Source: Rhodohalobacter halophilus
GTDB taxonomy: Bacteria; Bacteroidota; Rhodothermia; Balneolales; Balneolaceae
Direction of reading: 5' to 3'
Assembly: GCF_001715195.1 (NCBI RefSeq)
Contig: NZ_MDWE01000001.1
Location: 109,912 to 173,911 of the forward strand
Length of the DNA stretch: 64,000 nt
The translations under genes and the position numbers were made by a program. Below, in pieces: positions 28,820 to 38,113 of this stretch. The notes under the pieces were generated by a model. It made no database searches. It had not been told where the DNA came from and saw nothing but the letters and a program-made list of their open reading frames with translations. Within the stretch, counting starts at the first letter, position 1; each line of letters opens with the position of its first letter.

Positions 28820-28860
28820 GTACGGGTATAGAAAAGCAACGGGGCAATTGACAAATTTTT
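28820..28860 (-). promoter_or_regulatory. Possible porX promoter
   Basis: On the minus strand the sequence TTTGTCA is followed about 18-21 nt later by TATACC, 60 or so bases before the porX ATG. This fits a loose -33/-7 arrangement of Bacteroidota promoters, but only partly matches TAnnTTTG. It is the only candidate I see in the 182-bp gap between porX and the comEA-like gene. Confidence 0.3.
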
Positions 28861-28962
28861 TTACGTAATAACCTTCGATACGGTTAACACAGAGTGATGA
28901 CGAAACAGAACCTGAAATTCGTCTACTTATCGGCCCAAAAAGTAAATAGTTATCAATTTACA

Positions 28963-29490
28963 TTAAAGCTTAATAAGCGGCTTGATCGCTTCCAGGCGTT
29001 TTTCACCGATTCCCCGGATCTCTATAAGCTGATCCTTCGAAGTAAACCGTCCGTTTTCAATTCGCCACTCTATAATTCTTGACGCATAGGCAGGACCGAT
29101 TCCCGGCAATTCCTGCAGCTGCTCCGCCGTAGCTGTATTGATGTTAATTAACGATACGGAATCGCTATTCGTGCCCCGGCTTGAAGAGTCGGGCGGAACT
29201 GTATCTTTCGGGGCGGTCTCAATCGCGGTGGCCGATATTTCCTGATTCACTTCAGGCAGTGGTTGATACCTGAGCATGATTTCATCATGTTCTTTCTGGA
29301 ACTGAGCACTTTTTGCTTCAAATAGAGAGTCCGACACACTATAGTCAAAACCTCCCTTCGGAAACAATATCTCCGGAAATGAATAGATTCCGGTAAGAAA
29401 AACCGATAGTACAAGCATCACAATGATGGCTACTCTCTCGCTTCGTTTAATTTGTAATCGTTCAAACAGATAGAAAAGTTTTCGTTTCAT
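28963..29490 (-). CDS. ComEA-like helix-hairpin-helix protein
   Basis: 175 residues. One TM span near the N-terminus (VAIIVMLVLSVFLTGIYSFPEIL) anchors a mostly extracytoplasmic protein. The C-terminus carries two HhH motifs: SLININTATAEQLQELPGIGPAYASRIIEWR (split at 110-140) and LIEIRGIGEKRLEAIKPLI, the DNA-binding pair of ComEA. ComEA binds incoming DNA in natural transformation, so a role in DNA uptake is likely but not shown. It is a stand-alone gene; no other com gene is nearby. It is transcribed in the same direction as porX, upstream of it, and divergently from the alpha/beta hydrolase gene. Confidence 0.85.
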   Translation of the reverse strand: MKRKLFYLFERLQIKRSERVAIIVMLVLSVFLTGIYSFPEILFPKGGFDYSVSDSLFEAKSAQFQKEHDEIMLRYQPLPEVNQEISATAIETAPKDTVPPDSSSRGTNSDSVSLININTATAEQLQELPGIGPAYASRIIEWRIENGRFTSKDQLIEIRGIGEKRLEAIKPLIKL

Positions 29491-29584
29491 CAGTCCGTAA
29501 CTTTCTTAAGGTTGACGGGAGCTTTTGAATCAATTCCCTTACCTTTATGAAACAAAATCTGTTAATGCCTTACAGAAATCATCT

Positions 29585-30382
29585 ATGACGCCTCATTTTT
29601 TCGAGTATCAGGGAGCAAAAATAGCCTGGCAAAGCACTGGGTCAGGTAAACCGCTGCTAATTCTGCACGGCTGGGGGAGCAACTCTTCCGTAATGATGCC
29701 TCTCGCTGATAAACTGAGTGATATCCGCACCTGCTACCTGATCGATTTTCCCGGTTTTGGGAACTCACCGGAACCGCCCGCTCCATGGAGTCTTGATCAA
29801 TTTGCCGGGATGGTGAAGGAGTATGCAGCACACCAGTTTGGTAATGAAGCCGTTGACCTGCTTGTTCACTCCTTTGGAAATCGCGTGCTTCTGAAGTTGT
29901 TGACCGATCCGGATTTTGAAAAAAGAGCAGGGAAAATCATCATTACAGGCGGTGCCGGGCTCAAACCGAAACGGTCATTTAAATTTTACCTGAAAAAATA
30001 CACGGCAAAAATCCTGAAAGCGCCCCTCCTTATTTTACCGGAGCGACTTCAAAAGAGAGGTTTGAATGCACTCCGAAACACAAGATTGTGGAAAATGCTC
30101 GGATCATCCGACTACCAAAAACTATCCGGTGTAATGCGTGAGACCTTTGTAAAAACAGTGACAGAGTTTCAGGATGAACTTCTTCCTAAAATTGATCATG
30201 AAGCACTGTTACTATGGGGAGAAAATGATACAGCTACCCCGATGGATCAGGCAGAGCGGTTGGAATCGGGGTTAAAAAATGGGGTTTTGGTCCGAATTGA
30301 AGATGCCGGTCACTACGCTTTTCTGGATCAACCCAATCAATTCGTATCCATTTGCCGGGCATACCTAAAGCCGGACCAATAA
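29585..30382 (+). CDS. Alpha/beta hydrolase
   Basis: About 265 residues from the ATG at 29585; an upstream in-frame ATG at 29525 adds 20 residues, and I prefer the later one because the fold's first strand (FFEYQGAKIAWQSTG) begins there. The oxyanion/HG motif is LILHGWGSNSSV, the nucleophile elbow is LLVHSFGNRVLL (Ser), the acid is near LLWGENDTATPMDQ and the His is in IEDAGHYAFLD. Substrate unknown. A DUF1508-like gene lies just after it on the opposite strand. Confidence 0.85.
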   Translation: MTPHFFEYQGAKIAWQSTGSGKPLLILHGWGSNSSVMMPLADKLSDIRTCYLIDFPGFGNSPEPPAPWSLDQFAGMVKEYAAHQFGNEAVDLLVHSFGNRVLLKLLTDPDFEKRAGKIIITGGAGLKPKRSFKFYLKKYTAKILKAPLLILPERLQKRGLNALRNTRLWKMLGSSDYQKLSGVMRETFVKTVTEFQDELLPKIDHEALLLWGENDTATPMDQAERLESGLKNGVLVRIEDAGHYAFLDQPNQFVSICRAYLKPDQ

Positions 30383-30391
30383 GTTAAAACA

Positions 30392-30562
30392 TCAAAGCGC
30401 CAGCTTATAAGATGTGCAGGGGCCTTCTTCTTTTCCATTCTTCTCACACTCTTCGCGAGTCTTAAAACCCTGTTTGGAGAACTCAACAATATCACCGTTT
30501 TTCTTTACCTGTCTCCATCTCCATTCACCCTTCACATCTTCGTAAATTTCACACTTTGGCAT
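30392..30562 (-). CDS. DUF1508-like (YegP-type) single-repeat protein
   Basis: Short gene, 56 residues: MPKCEIYEDVKGEWRWRQVK, then KNGDIVEFSKQGFKTREECE and a 16-residue tail ending SYKLAL. The pattern F/C-E-I-Y-x-D-x-x-G-E-W-R-W-R...G-D-I-V...S-x-G-F-x-T-x-x-x-C/A matches one DUF1508 repeat, which is normally 50-60 residues. It is a small, likely dimeric beta-alpha protein of unknown role. It lies 9 bp past the stop of the hydrolase gene and is convergent with it. Confidence 0.75.
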   Translation of the reverse strand: MPKCEIYEDVKGEWRWRQVKKNGDIVEFSKQGFKTREECEKNGKEEGPCTSYKLAL

Positions 30563-30747
30563 ATCTGTCTGTTTAGTTAAAAAATGTATTTAAATAACGA
30601 TCTGTTGCATTCTGTATTGCAATAACGTCTCTGTACAGTATACCGCTACTGGCTCGGACACACAAGTAAGGTTCAGGGGTATCAGTTTTCAATCAATCTG
30701 AATCTATGGTACATTAAGTCAAAATTAATCCAACTCTGTATAGAAAC

Positions 30748-31485
30748 ATGGAACAGGAATCCGTTCGAAAACTGGCCGTTCTTATTGATGCTGATAATGC
30801 TCAACCTTCGGTTATTGAAAACCTGCTTGCTGAAATTGCAAAGTACGGTACGGCAAATGTTAAACGAATTTATGGCGACTGGACGTCTCCTCAGCTTAAA
30901 AGCTGGAAGGATGTGCTGCTCAATTTCTCCATTCAGCCCATCCAGCAGTTTGGCTACACAAAAGGTAAGAATGCGACTGACAGTGCATTGATCATTGATG
31001 CGATGGATCTGCTCTATACACAGGAGTTTGATGGATTTTGTCTGATTTCGAGCGATAGTGATTTTACGAAGCTTGCAGCTCGGATTCGTGAATCGGGCTT
31101 GGTTGTATACGGTTTTGGCGAAAAGAAAACACCGGAGCCATTCGTTGCTGCCTGCGATAAATTCATCTACACAGAAGTTCTCCGCGATGATGAAGAGGAA
31201 ACCGGATCAGGAAAACGCTACTCCACCCTGGAATTGAAACAGGATACCAAACTGGTCAGCTTAATTCGAAATGCTGTAAAAGCTTCGTCAGATGACAGCG
31301 GCTGGGCCCACCTTGCACCCGTTGGCAGCCATATTGCCAAGCAGTCACCCGACTTCGATCCCAGAAATTATGGCTATCCAAAACTTGGCGAATTGATTAA
31401 AGCCACTAAACTATTTGAAATTGAAGAACGACCGGTTGGCCAGGGACAGTCCAAAGCGATTTATGTAAAAGACAAACGGAAATAA
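30748..31485 (+). CDS. NYN-domain (LabA/DUF88) protein with C-terminal OST-HTH/LOTUS domain
   Basis: 245 residues. The NYN/PIN-like nuclease fold covers about residues 8-145: LAVLIDADNAQPSVIENLL (Asp-rich active site), RIYGDWTS, KGKNATDSALIIDAMDLLY, and FCLISSDSDFTKLAARIRESG. A linker follows and then a LOTUS/OST-HTH domain (about 165-240: KLVSLIRNAVKASS, WAHLAPVGSHIAKQSPDF, YPKLGELIKATKLFEI). These architectures are linked to RNA processing or degradation. Neighbours give no operon context; gaps are 185 bp upstream and 111 bp downstream. Confidence 0.88.
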   Translation: MEQESVRKLAVLIDADNAQPSVIENLLAEIAKYGTANVKRIYGDWTSPQLKSWKDVLLNFSIQPIQQFGYTKGKNATDSALIIDAMDLLYTQEFDGFCLISSDSDFTKLAARIRESGLVVYGFGEKKTPEPFVAACDKFIYTEVLRDDEEETGSGKRYSTLELKQDTKLVSLIRNAVKASSDDSGWAHLAPVGSHIAKQSPDFDPRNYGYPKLGELIKATKLFEIEERPVGQGQSKAIYVKDKRK

Positions 31486-31596
31486 GCATTATCCTTCCTT
31501 TGGCTAATCACTTTCGGCCGGATAAAAATCTTTTTACACTTTTAATAATTGCTCCTTATTACTTTGATCTAAATTCAAACAAACTGAAGCCTCAAT

Positions 31597-33279
31597 ATGC
31601 TCAATCGGTTACTTATCCCACTCCTTGCTTTCGCAACTCTTTTTGCCTCTTGTACTGCAGAAAAATATGATATCGTTATTACCAATGGTATTGTTTATGA
31701 CGGAAGCGGTGATTTTCCTGATGAAGCCGATATCGGAATACGAGGTGATAAAATTGTCACAATAGGAACCATACATAACACCTCAGGAGCAAAAAAAGTA
31801 ATTAATGCCGGTGGAAAAGCTGTGACCCCGGGGTTTATCAACATGCTGAGCTGGGGAGCCGGTTCTCTATTAAATGACGGACGATCGATGAGCGGAATTA
31901 AACAGGGTGTAACCCTAGAGCTGTTTGGCGAGGGCAGTTCGGTAGGACCGCTTAGCGAAGAGATGCAGAGACAGCGCTGGGGAGACAATCCGTCTGACTA
32001 TTTGTGGCAAACACTCGGCGAAGGCCTTCAGCACCTGGAAGATAACGGTATTTCCACTAATGTGGGATCATTCGTGGGGGCAACAACACTCAGGATTCAC
32101 CAGATCGGTTACAACGACCGCGAACCAACCGAGGAAGAGTTGGCAACTATGAAGCAGCTCACGGATGAAGCCATGCGTGAAGGGGCCATGGGCTTAGGTA
32201 CATCCCTGATTTATGCACCCGCATTTTATGCAAAAACAGACGAGTTGATCGAACTATCTAAAGTAGTTGGAGAGTATGACGGAATGTACATATCTCATAT
32301 GCGCAGTGAAGGCAACCGGCTGGTTGAGTCGGTCGAAGAGCTCATTACGATTGGCCGGGAAGCCGGAGTGCATGCAGAAATTCACCATCTGAAAGCGGCC
32401 GGGCGGCAAAACTGGGACAAACTGGATCAGGTAATTGAGAAAGTTGAGGAGGCCCGCTCATCAGGTCAGCCGGTTACCGCGAATATGTACACGTATGATG
32501 CTGCAGCCACAAGCCTTGCCGCTATTTTTCCACCCTGGACTCAAGACGGCGGTCACTCTGCATGGATCGAACGGCTGAAGGATCCGGAAACCAGAGAACA
32601 GATTATTGAAGAGATTAAAACTCCATCCGATGGTTGGGAAAATTTCTACCTGATGGCAGGCGGAGGTAACGGGATTATTCTTGTCGGTTTGAGAAGCGAT
32701 GAGCTGCAAAAGTATGTGGGAATGACACTCAGTGAAGTTGCGGCCGAACGCGGAGATAAAGATGAAGTACGCACAGCAGTGGATCTGACCGTAGAAGATA
32801 ACAATCGAATTGGTGCAATCTACTATCTGATGAGTGAAGAGAACGTACAGCGCCAGATTCAGCTTCCATGGATGAGTTTCGGGTCAGACGGAGGTACTTT
32901 TGCTGCAGAAGGGGATATTCTGAACCGACAAATGCACCCACGGGCATGGGGAAATTTTGCCCGCCTGCTGGGTAAATACGTTCGGGAGGAAAAGCTAATT
33001 TCACTCGAAGAGGCGATCTATCGTCTTACAGGACTGCCTGCGACTAATTTAAAATTGAATAACCGCGGACTTTTAAAAGAGGGGTACTATGCGGATATCG
33101 TCATTTTTGATCCTGAAACCATTGAGGATCACGCCACGTTTGAAAATCCGCATCAGTACGCTACAGGGGTTGAACATGTTTTTGTGAACGGCATCCAAGT
33201 TTTGGATAATGGAGAGCATACGGGCGAATCACCCGGCCGATTTGTAAAAGGTCCCGGCTATTATGCTGCCCAAAATTAG
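31597..33279 (+). CDS. D-aminoacylase / N-acyl-D-amino-acid deacylase family lipoprotein
   Basis: 560 residues. Signal peptide with lipobox LLAFATLFASC (Cys about 19) places it on a membrane surface. The amidohydrolase features are the N-terminal beta-sandwich (YDIVITNGIVYDGSGDFP), a later AEIHHLKAAGRQNW with catalytic metal ligands, MSFGSDGGTFAAEG and LTGLPATNLKLNNRGLLKEGYYADIVIFDP. These are consistent with D-aminoacylases of the amidohydrolase superfamily. The expected HxH near the N-terminus is changed (PGFINMLSWG), so metal binding at that site may differ. Substrate unknown. Confidence 0.85.
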   Translation: MLNRLLIPLLAFATLFASCTAEKYDIVITNGIVYDGSGDFPDEADIGIRGDKIVTIGTIHNTSGAKKVINAGGKAVTPGFINMLSWGAGSLLNDGRSMSGIKQGVTLELFGEGSSVGPLSEEMQRQRWGDNPSDYLWQTLGEGLQHLEDNGISTNVGSFVGATTLRIHQIGYNDREPTEEELATMKQLTDEAMREGAMGLGTSLIYAPAFYAKTDELIELSKVVGEYDGMYISHMRSEGNRLVESVEELITIGREAGVHAEIHHLKAAGRQNWDKLDQVIEKVEEARSSGQPVTANMYTYDAAATSLAAIFPPWTQDGGHSAWIERLKDPETREQIIEEIKTPSDGWENFYLMAGGGNGIILVGLRSDELQKYVGMTLSEVAAERGDKDEVRTAVDLTVEDNNRIGAIYYLMSEENVQRQIQLPWMSFGSDGGTFAAEGDILNRQMHPRAWGNFARLLGKYVREEKLISLEEAIYRLTGLPATNLKLNNRGLLKEGYYADIVIFDPETIEDHATFENPHQYATGVEHVFVNGIQVLDNGEHTGESPGRFVKGPGYYAAQN

Positions 33280-33436
33280 ATTTACCCCACTCTTAAAAAC
33301 TTGATATACATACAACAAATCAGATAGCTTTATCTTTTTTGCCATTTGCAAACCCTGTGATTAGATTTCATACTAGGAATTGAAATTCATCTGACAGGAT
33401 ACCCCGGATAGACCACCATCATTTGTGGGAGCTTTA

Positions 33437-34714
33437 ATGGCAAAATTATGGGATACGTATAAACTGAGAGTTCGTCAAAACTGTATGGGTGATTTCACCC
33501 GGATGGATGGTTTACAGTACTGGCGAAACAGGCTTTTTGCAAGTATTGTTGTCTACCTTTTTCCTCTCGGGCTTCTCATTTTAATTCCTTCGGCCATCGT
33601 GGTCTACTCGCTCAGTCTGCCAACGCTCACAATCGCATACCTCCTCTTCGGCATAGCCATCTCGATGATCTCCCTGTATGGCGGCATTGAATTGAAACAA
33701 CGGAAATTCCTGTTTCTCTCACTGATCTATACTGTGGCTTCTGTCCTGATTTTTTATATGGGTGAACACGGTGCCGGCCTCACCTATCTGTTTGGGGCAA
33801 CCATATTTGCACTGCTCATTCTCCCAACCCGTGCCGGCATTCTAACAATCTACATTAACATTTTCATCTGCCTTGCACACGCAGGGCTCATCTATCTTCA
33901 ACAGGTCGATTATCCGTTACGGGAAAGTCACGAAGTCGCGTCATGGCTCTCAATTTCTGCCAACTCAATATTATTGAGTATTGTTGCTGTCATTTTTCTG
34001 CCGATGCTGTTCCGCGGTCTTCAGGAAACTATTGAGTCACAACAAAATTTAAAACAAAACCTCCTGATTCATCAAAAAGAGATCGAGGAGTCACTCGAAG
34101 AGAAAGAGACTCTTCTTGCTGAAATCCATCACCGTGTTAAAAACAACCTCGCCGTTATTTCCGGGATGTTACAGATCCAATCTTTTAAAGAGTCAGATGA
34201 AGAGGTTCAGGAAAAGTTACTGAACAGTACACTGCGGGTTAAATCGATGGCCAATATTCACGAACAGCTCTATCAATCAAACAGCTTTTCAAACATGGAG
34301 TTTGATGAAGGGCTGATCAGACTTGTAGAAACGATTCTCGCTACAATGAACCACTCCAAAGAGATTAATATAAAGTACGATCTGGAACCGATTCAGTTAA
34401 ATATCAACCAGGCGGTTCCATGTTCGCTCGTTGTCAACGAAGTGATCACCAACTGTCTGAAACACGCTTTCAGGGATATGAATGAGGGAGAAATCCATAT
34501 CAGCCTTAAGAAGGCCGGGAAGGCGGTAACCCTGAAGATATTTGATAACGGAGTTGGTATTCCCGAAGAGCATGAAAACCCGGAATCTGAGTCAATTGGT
34601 ATGGAACTGATTCAAACCCTTGCAAGGCAGATTGACGGAAATTTTTCCTACAAACCGGCACCCGAACGAAATGGAACACTTTTTAACTTATCATTTGATG
34701 CAAAATTCTCCTGA
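33437..34714 (+). CDS. Membrane sensor histidine kinase, HisKA_2 (HWE-like) family
   Basis: 425 residues from the ATG at 33437; a GTG four codons upstream is possible. There are about six TM segments (residues 30-200) with no recognisable periplasmic sensor domain. Then comes a coiled segment and the HisKA_2 motif AEIHHRVKNNLAVISGMLQIQ with the phospho-accepting His. The HATPase_c domain contains LVVNEVITNCLKHAFRDM (N box), LKIFDNGVGIPEE (G1 box) and IGMELIQTLARQI. No response regulator is next to it. It converges with the Ser/Thr kinase gene, with only 24 bp between stops. Confidence 0.9.
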   Translation: MAKLWDTYKLRVRQNCMGDFTRMDGLQYWRNRLFASIVVYLFPLGLLILIPSAIVVYSLSLPTLTIAYLLFGIAISMISLYGGIELKQRKFLFLSLIYTVASVLIFYMGEHGAGLTYLFGATIFALLILPTRAGILTIYINIFICLAHAGLIYLQQVDYPLRESHEVASWLSISANSILLSIVAVIFLPMLFRGLQETIESQQNLKQNLLIHQKEIEESLEEKETLLAEIHHRVKNNLAVISGMLQIQSFKESDEEVQEKLLNSTLRVKSMANIHEQLYQSNSFSNMEFDEGLIRLVETILATMNHSKEINIKYDLEPIQLNINQAVPCSLVVNEVITNCLKHAFRDMNEGEIHISLKKAGKAVTLKIFDNGVGIPEEHENPESESIGMELIQTLARQIDGNFSYKPAPERNGTLFNLSFDAKFS

Positions 34715-34738
34715 TGAATATTGAGGATATCAATCACC

Positions 34739-37276
34739 TTATTGAATACCTCTCTCCATACCGTGGACAACCTCTTGCTGTTTCACATGAAGATCCAACT
34801 CTGCCAGTACGGAGGCAAACTCATTCAGAAAACCCTGATCCGCTTCCACACCGGAGCTCTCTATTTTAATTTGTAATTGAATCAGCAATTCTTCTGCCTG
34901 ATCAACCTTTCCCTGTTTCATAAGATTTTTTCCAAGATTCAGTTCGCTTGATAGCAGTCTGGGATGCATAGTATGAAGGTGTTCCCTCAGCAAGTCTGCT
35001 GTTTGCCGATAGTACGACTCAGCTTTTTCATAATCAGCCGATCTGGTGTAGAGATCTGCCATGGCCTGAATAACCGGTCGCCGAAGCGGATTGGAATCCG
35101 ACATTCCATTTAAAAGCTCCTGATAAATTTCGCCGGCCTCATCATATCTCTCCAGGTTTTTGTAAAAATCGGCCAGCGACTTTCGACTGATTCCTGTTTC
35201 AATGTGGCCATCACCCAAAACCGTACTCCGGATGGTTAACGATCTCATTAAGTGTCTCTCTGCCTGATCATACTGCTCATCAATCAGGTAGGCTCTTGAT
35301 AAGGATTCATGAACTCCGGCAATGAATGGATGGTTCGGGCTAAACAGATCTTCAAACAGTTCAAATGATATCCACAGATTTTTTAAAGCCTCCTCGGTCA
35401 ATCCTGCATAGAGCAGGGCATCACCCAAACCGTGATATGCTGAAGCCATCAATCGATCACTGCCCGAAAACTCACGAAACATTTCTAATGACTCGCGGTG
35501 CATCTCCACAGCCTTAGAGTAGTTGCCGCGGGTCGTTTCAATGTTAGCTGCCAGGTTCAGTGTATTTGCATACTCTACAGATCGATGATTTGACACATTG
35601 CGGTAGTTTGATAATGCTCGGTCAAAAAGTTTATCAGCCTCTCTGTACTCTGCCAAATGGTGCAATGCAAAAGCGAGATGGTAGTAGGTATCAGCCAGCT
35701 CAACCGGATTCGAATTACCCCTTTTTTCATTAAAATCCGCAGCGCGCTGTAACAGTTTTGAAGCCTCCTCAAATTCACCGATTGAGACGTACACTCGGCC
35801 GATCGCATCAAAAATATGGGCCTGAACATCCGGTTGATCGTGTAAATTTTCGGCATTTAACCGCCCCCTTTCAAGAAGGTCGCTCACGGGCACCTCTCCT
35901 CCAATGTTTTCATAAGGGTCACCGGCTTCAAACATGCCCACCAGAAAATCCACTACCTGTTCAGATTTCGATGCTTCAACTTCCACCTGCTCGAGTGCAG
36001 CACGCGTTTGCGCTGAATACCTCGTGATTGTAAACAGGTATACAAGAATCAACATAAAAACAATAGCTGAGGCAACGGATTCAATCGGGTGGCGTTTTAG
36101 AAACTTAACCGTTTTATACAACTTTGCAGCAGGGTGTGCCACCACCGGTTTTCGATCTAAATACCGCTTCAGATCATCCGACATCTGCTCCACTGAATTG
36201 TATCGTTTTGAGGGTTCCTTACTCAGACTTTTCAGAATAATGCTATCCAGATCTCCTTTTAACTTCCTGCTCAGATGCCTGGAATCCATGTTCCTTTTAT
36301 TCAAATCTTCTGAGCCCTTTACATTTCGAGCTCCCCCTCCCACACGCTCTGATGGCCGAGCGGGAGCAGATCTGCATATTTTATCCGCAATTTGTTCAGG
36401 AGTTAAATCATCCAGATTATAAGGTCTGAAACCTGTGAGCAGTTCATATAAAATGACTCCAAGCTGATACTGATCGGAAGTTGTTGCCATCTCTCCCATA
36501 CTAATCTGTTCCGGACTTGCATAAGCTGGGGTGAGTGGAAGCAACCCTTTTCTTGATTCTGAATGTTCAGTCCCCTGCTCTTTGTCAATCGTTTTCGCAA
36601 TTCCAAAATCCACCAGCTTCACTACACCCTGCGATGTCACCAAAATATTCGAAGGTTTCAGATCCCGATGCACAACCAGCTTCTGATGAGCGTATTGAAC
36701 GGCATTGCAAACATCTAAAAAGAGCTCTATACGCTCTTTTACCTTTAAATTATGCTCATCACAATAGTCTGTAATTGAAATCCCCTCAATGTATTCCATA
36801 ACAAACCATGGCTGACCATACTGCGTAACCCCTCCGTCAAAAAGACGCGCGATGTGATCGTTTTGAAGAGAAGCCAGAATTTGGCGCTCATATCGAAACC
36901 GTTGTATCTGCTGTTTAGACGTGATATTTCCCTTCAGCAATTTCAGAGCTACGTTCTGCTCATATTCGCCGTCGGCACGTTCAGCTAAAAAAACTGTCCC
37001 CATTCCTCCCGAGGCAATCTGCTTCACAATCTTGTACCTTCCAATCACCTCGCCATCCATTCTGCCATCTCTTTTTTCAGACAACACTTCATCACGAATG
37101 GTATTAAGCGGCAGATCCAGGATACTCTCTTTTTCATGTGCATCAATCAGTGATTGCACTTCCTGCCGAATCACTTTGTTTTCGCAGTTTTGATCCAGGA
37201 ATTCTCTGCGTTCACTTCCATCTAACCTCAATACCTCCCAGAAGATCTTCTCCACTTTTTTTCTTTGTTGATCCAT
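34739..37276 (-). CDS. Transmembrane Ser/Thr protein kinase with TPR repeats
   Basis: 845 residues. The Hanks-type kinase domain (about 80-370) has IASGGMGTVF, Lys112 (VALKLLK), catalytic HRDLKPSN (Asp205), DFG (223-225) and AYASPEQ. A TM helix (about 399-418) separates it from a periplasmic or cytoplasmic region of TPR repeats, for example ADTYYHLAFALHHLAEYREA and ETGISRKSLADFYKNLERYDEA. Kinase-TM-TPR architecture is typical of bacterial STPKs paired with ECF sigma factors. The ECF sigma gene lies 26 bp upstream on the same strand. A paralogue is at 59808. Confidence 0.93.
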   Translation of the reverse strand: MDQQRKKVEKIFWEVLRLDGSERREFLDQNCENKVIRQEVQSLIDAHEKESILDLPLNTIRDEVLSEKRDGRMDGEVIGRYKIVKQIASGGMGTVFLAERADGEYEQNVALKLLKGNITSKQQIQRFRYERQILASLQNDHIARLFDGGVTQYGQPWFVMEYIEGISITDYCDEHNLKVKERIELFLDVCNAVQYAHQKLVVHRDLKPSNILVTSQGVVKLVDFGIAKTIDKEQGTEHSESRKGLLPLTPAYASPEQISMGEMATTSDQYQLGVILYELLTGFRPYNLDDLTPEQIADKICRSAPARPSERVGGGARNVKGSEDLNKRNMDSRHLSRKLKGDLDSIILKSLSKEPSKRYNSVEQMSDDLKRYLDRKPVVAHPAAKLYKTVKFLKRHPIESVASAIVFMLILVYLFTITRYSAQTRAALEQVEVEASKSEQVVDFLVGMFEAGDPYENIGGEVPVSDLLERGRLNAENLHDQPDVQAHIFDAIGRVYVSIGEFEEASKLLQRAADFNEKRGNSNPVELADTYYHLAFALHHLAEYREADKLFDRALSNYRNVSNHRSVEYANTLNLAANIETTRGNYSKAVEMHRESLEMFREFSGSDRLMASAYHGLGDALLYAGLTEEALKNLWISFELFEDLFSPNHPFIAGVHESLSRAYLIDEQYDQAERHLMRSLTIRSTVLGDGHIETGISRKSLADFYKNLERYDEAGEIYQELLNGMSDSNPLRRPVIQAMADLYTRSADYEKAESYYRQTADLLREHLHTMHPRLLSSELNLGKNLMKQGKVDQAEELLIQLQIKIESSGVEADQGFLNEFASVLAELDLHVKQQEVVHGMERGIQ

Positions 37277-37302
37277 ACTCGAACCTCTCTAAATATTCTA
37301 TT

Positions 37303-37860
37303 CTATCTGCTAATTTCGCGATTCAGCCATGCTCGGGCAACCTGCCAGTCTCTACTAACCGTCGGTTCGGAAATTCCAAGCACACCGGCTGTCTCCGAAA
37401 TCGTCAAACCGCCAAAAAACCTGCACTCTACAACTTTCGCTTGTCTTGCATCAATCTGCTCGAGCTTTTTCAGTGCTGAGTCAACGGTTATGATATCGTG
37501 CAAATCCGCTTCGAATTTTACATGCTCTGCCGACAAGGTCACTTTATGATTGTCGCCTCCTCTCTTATCTGCTTTTTTTCTGACAGCGTAGTTGACGAGT
37601 ATATTTCGCATGACCTGAGAAGCAATTCCAAAAAAATGATTCCGATTTTTCCAGTCGATCTTGTTGAAATCTACCAACTTCAAGTATGCCTCATGAACCA
37701 AAGCCGTGGCACTGTAGGTATGGTCCGGCCGCTCTCCAATCAATCTGCCCTCTGCCATCCTATGCATTTCGCTATAAACCAAGGGGATCAACTGGTCCAG
37801 GGCGTACTCATCTCCTGAAGAGTGAGCTTTAAGAAGTGATGTTATGCTAACTCTCTCCAT
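37303..37860 (-). CDS. ECF RNA polymerase sigma factor, TIGR02999-like family
   Basis: 185 residues. Region 2 spans ALDQLIPLVYSEMHRMAEGR through YSATALVHEAYLKLVD, with NRNHFFGIASQVMRNILVNY. Region 4 is at the C-terminus: LEQIDARQAKVVECRFFGGLTISETAGVLGISEPTVSRDWQVARAWL (split over 130-180), a helix-turn-helix. ECF factors of this type commonly lie next to Ser/Thr kinases. Here the kinase-TPR gene follows 26 bp downstream, so they likely form a single signalling unit. No anti-sigma gene is visible. Confidence 0.9.
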   Translation of the reverse strand: MERVSITSLLKAHSSGDEYALDQLIPLVYSEMHRMAEGRLIGERPDHTYSATALVHEAYLKLVDFNKIDWKNRNHFFGIASQVMRNILVNYAVRKKADKRGGDNHKVTLSAEHVKFEADLHDIITVDSALKKLEQIDARQAKVVECRFFGGLTISETAGVLGISEPTVSRDWQVARAWLNREISR

Positions 37861-37973
37861 CTAAACCACTGAGCCTACAATTACTTCCCATACCAACATA
37901 AATGATAGAGGAAAACGATTTTTTCTGCTTTACATACCAGTCCGGCACCGTGCTACTTCAGAGAGATCTTTAA

Positions 37974-37988
37974 TCTAACATGGTTAGA
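37974..37988. promoter_or_regulatory. 15-bp palindrome in the sigma/OsmC intergenic region
   Basis: TCTAACatgGTTAGA is a perfect palindrome with a 3-base centre, about 110-125 bp from the start codons of the divergent ECF sigma and OsmC genes. It could be an operator for either gene. No core promoter match is clear beside it. Confidence 0.3.
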
Positions 37989-38113
37989 CGGATCAGTCAA
38001 CAAGGTTTAATAAAACTTACTGATGTAGTCAAGAGGGCTTAATTATTTCCAGAATCATTAAAAAAAACCTATCAAACTGAAACCCGAACACATTAACCTA
38101 TAACTACACCATT

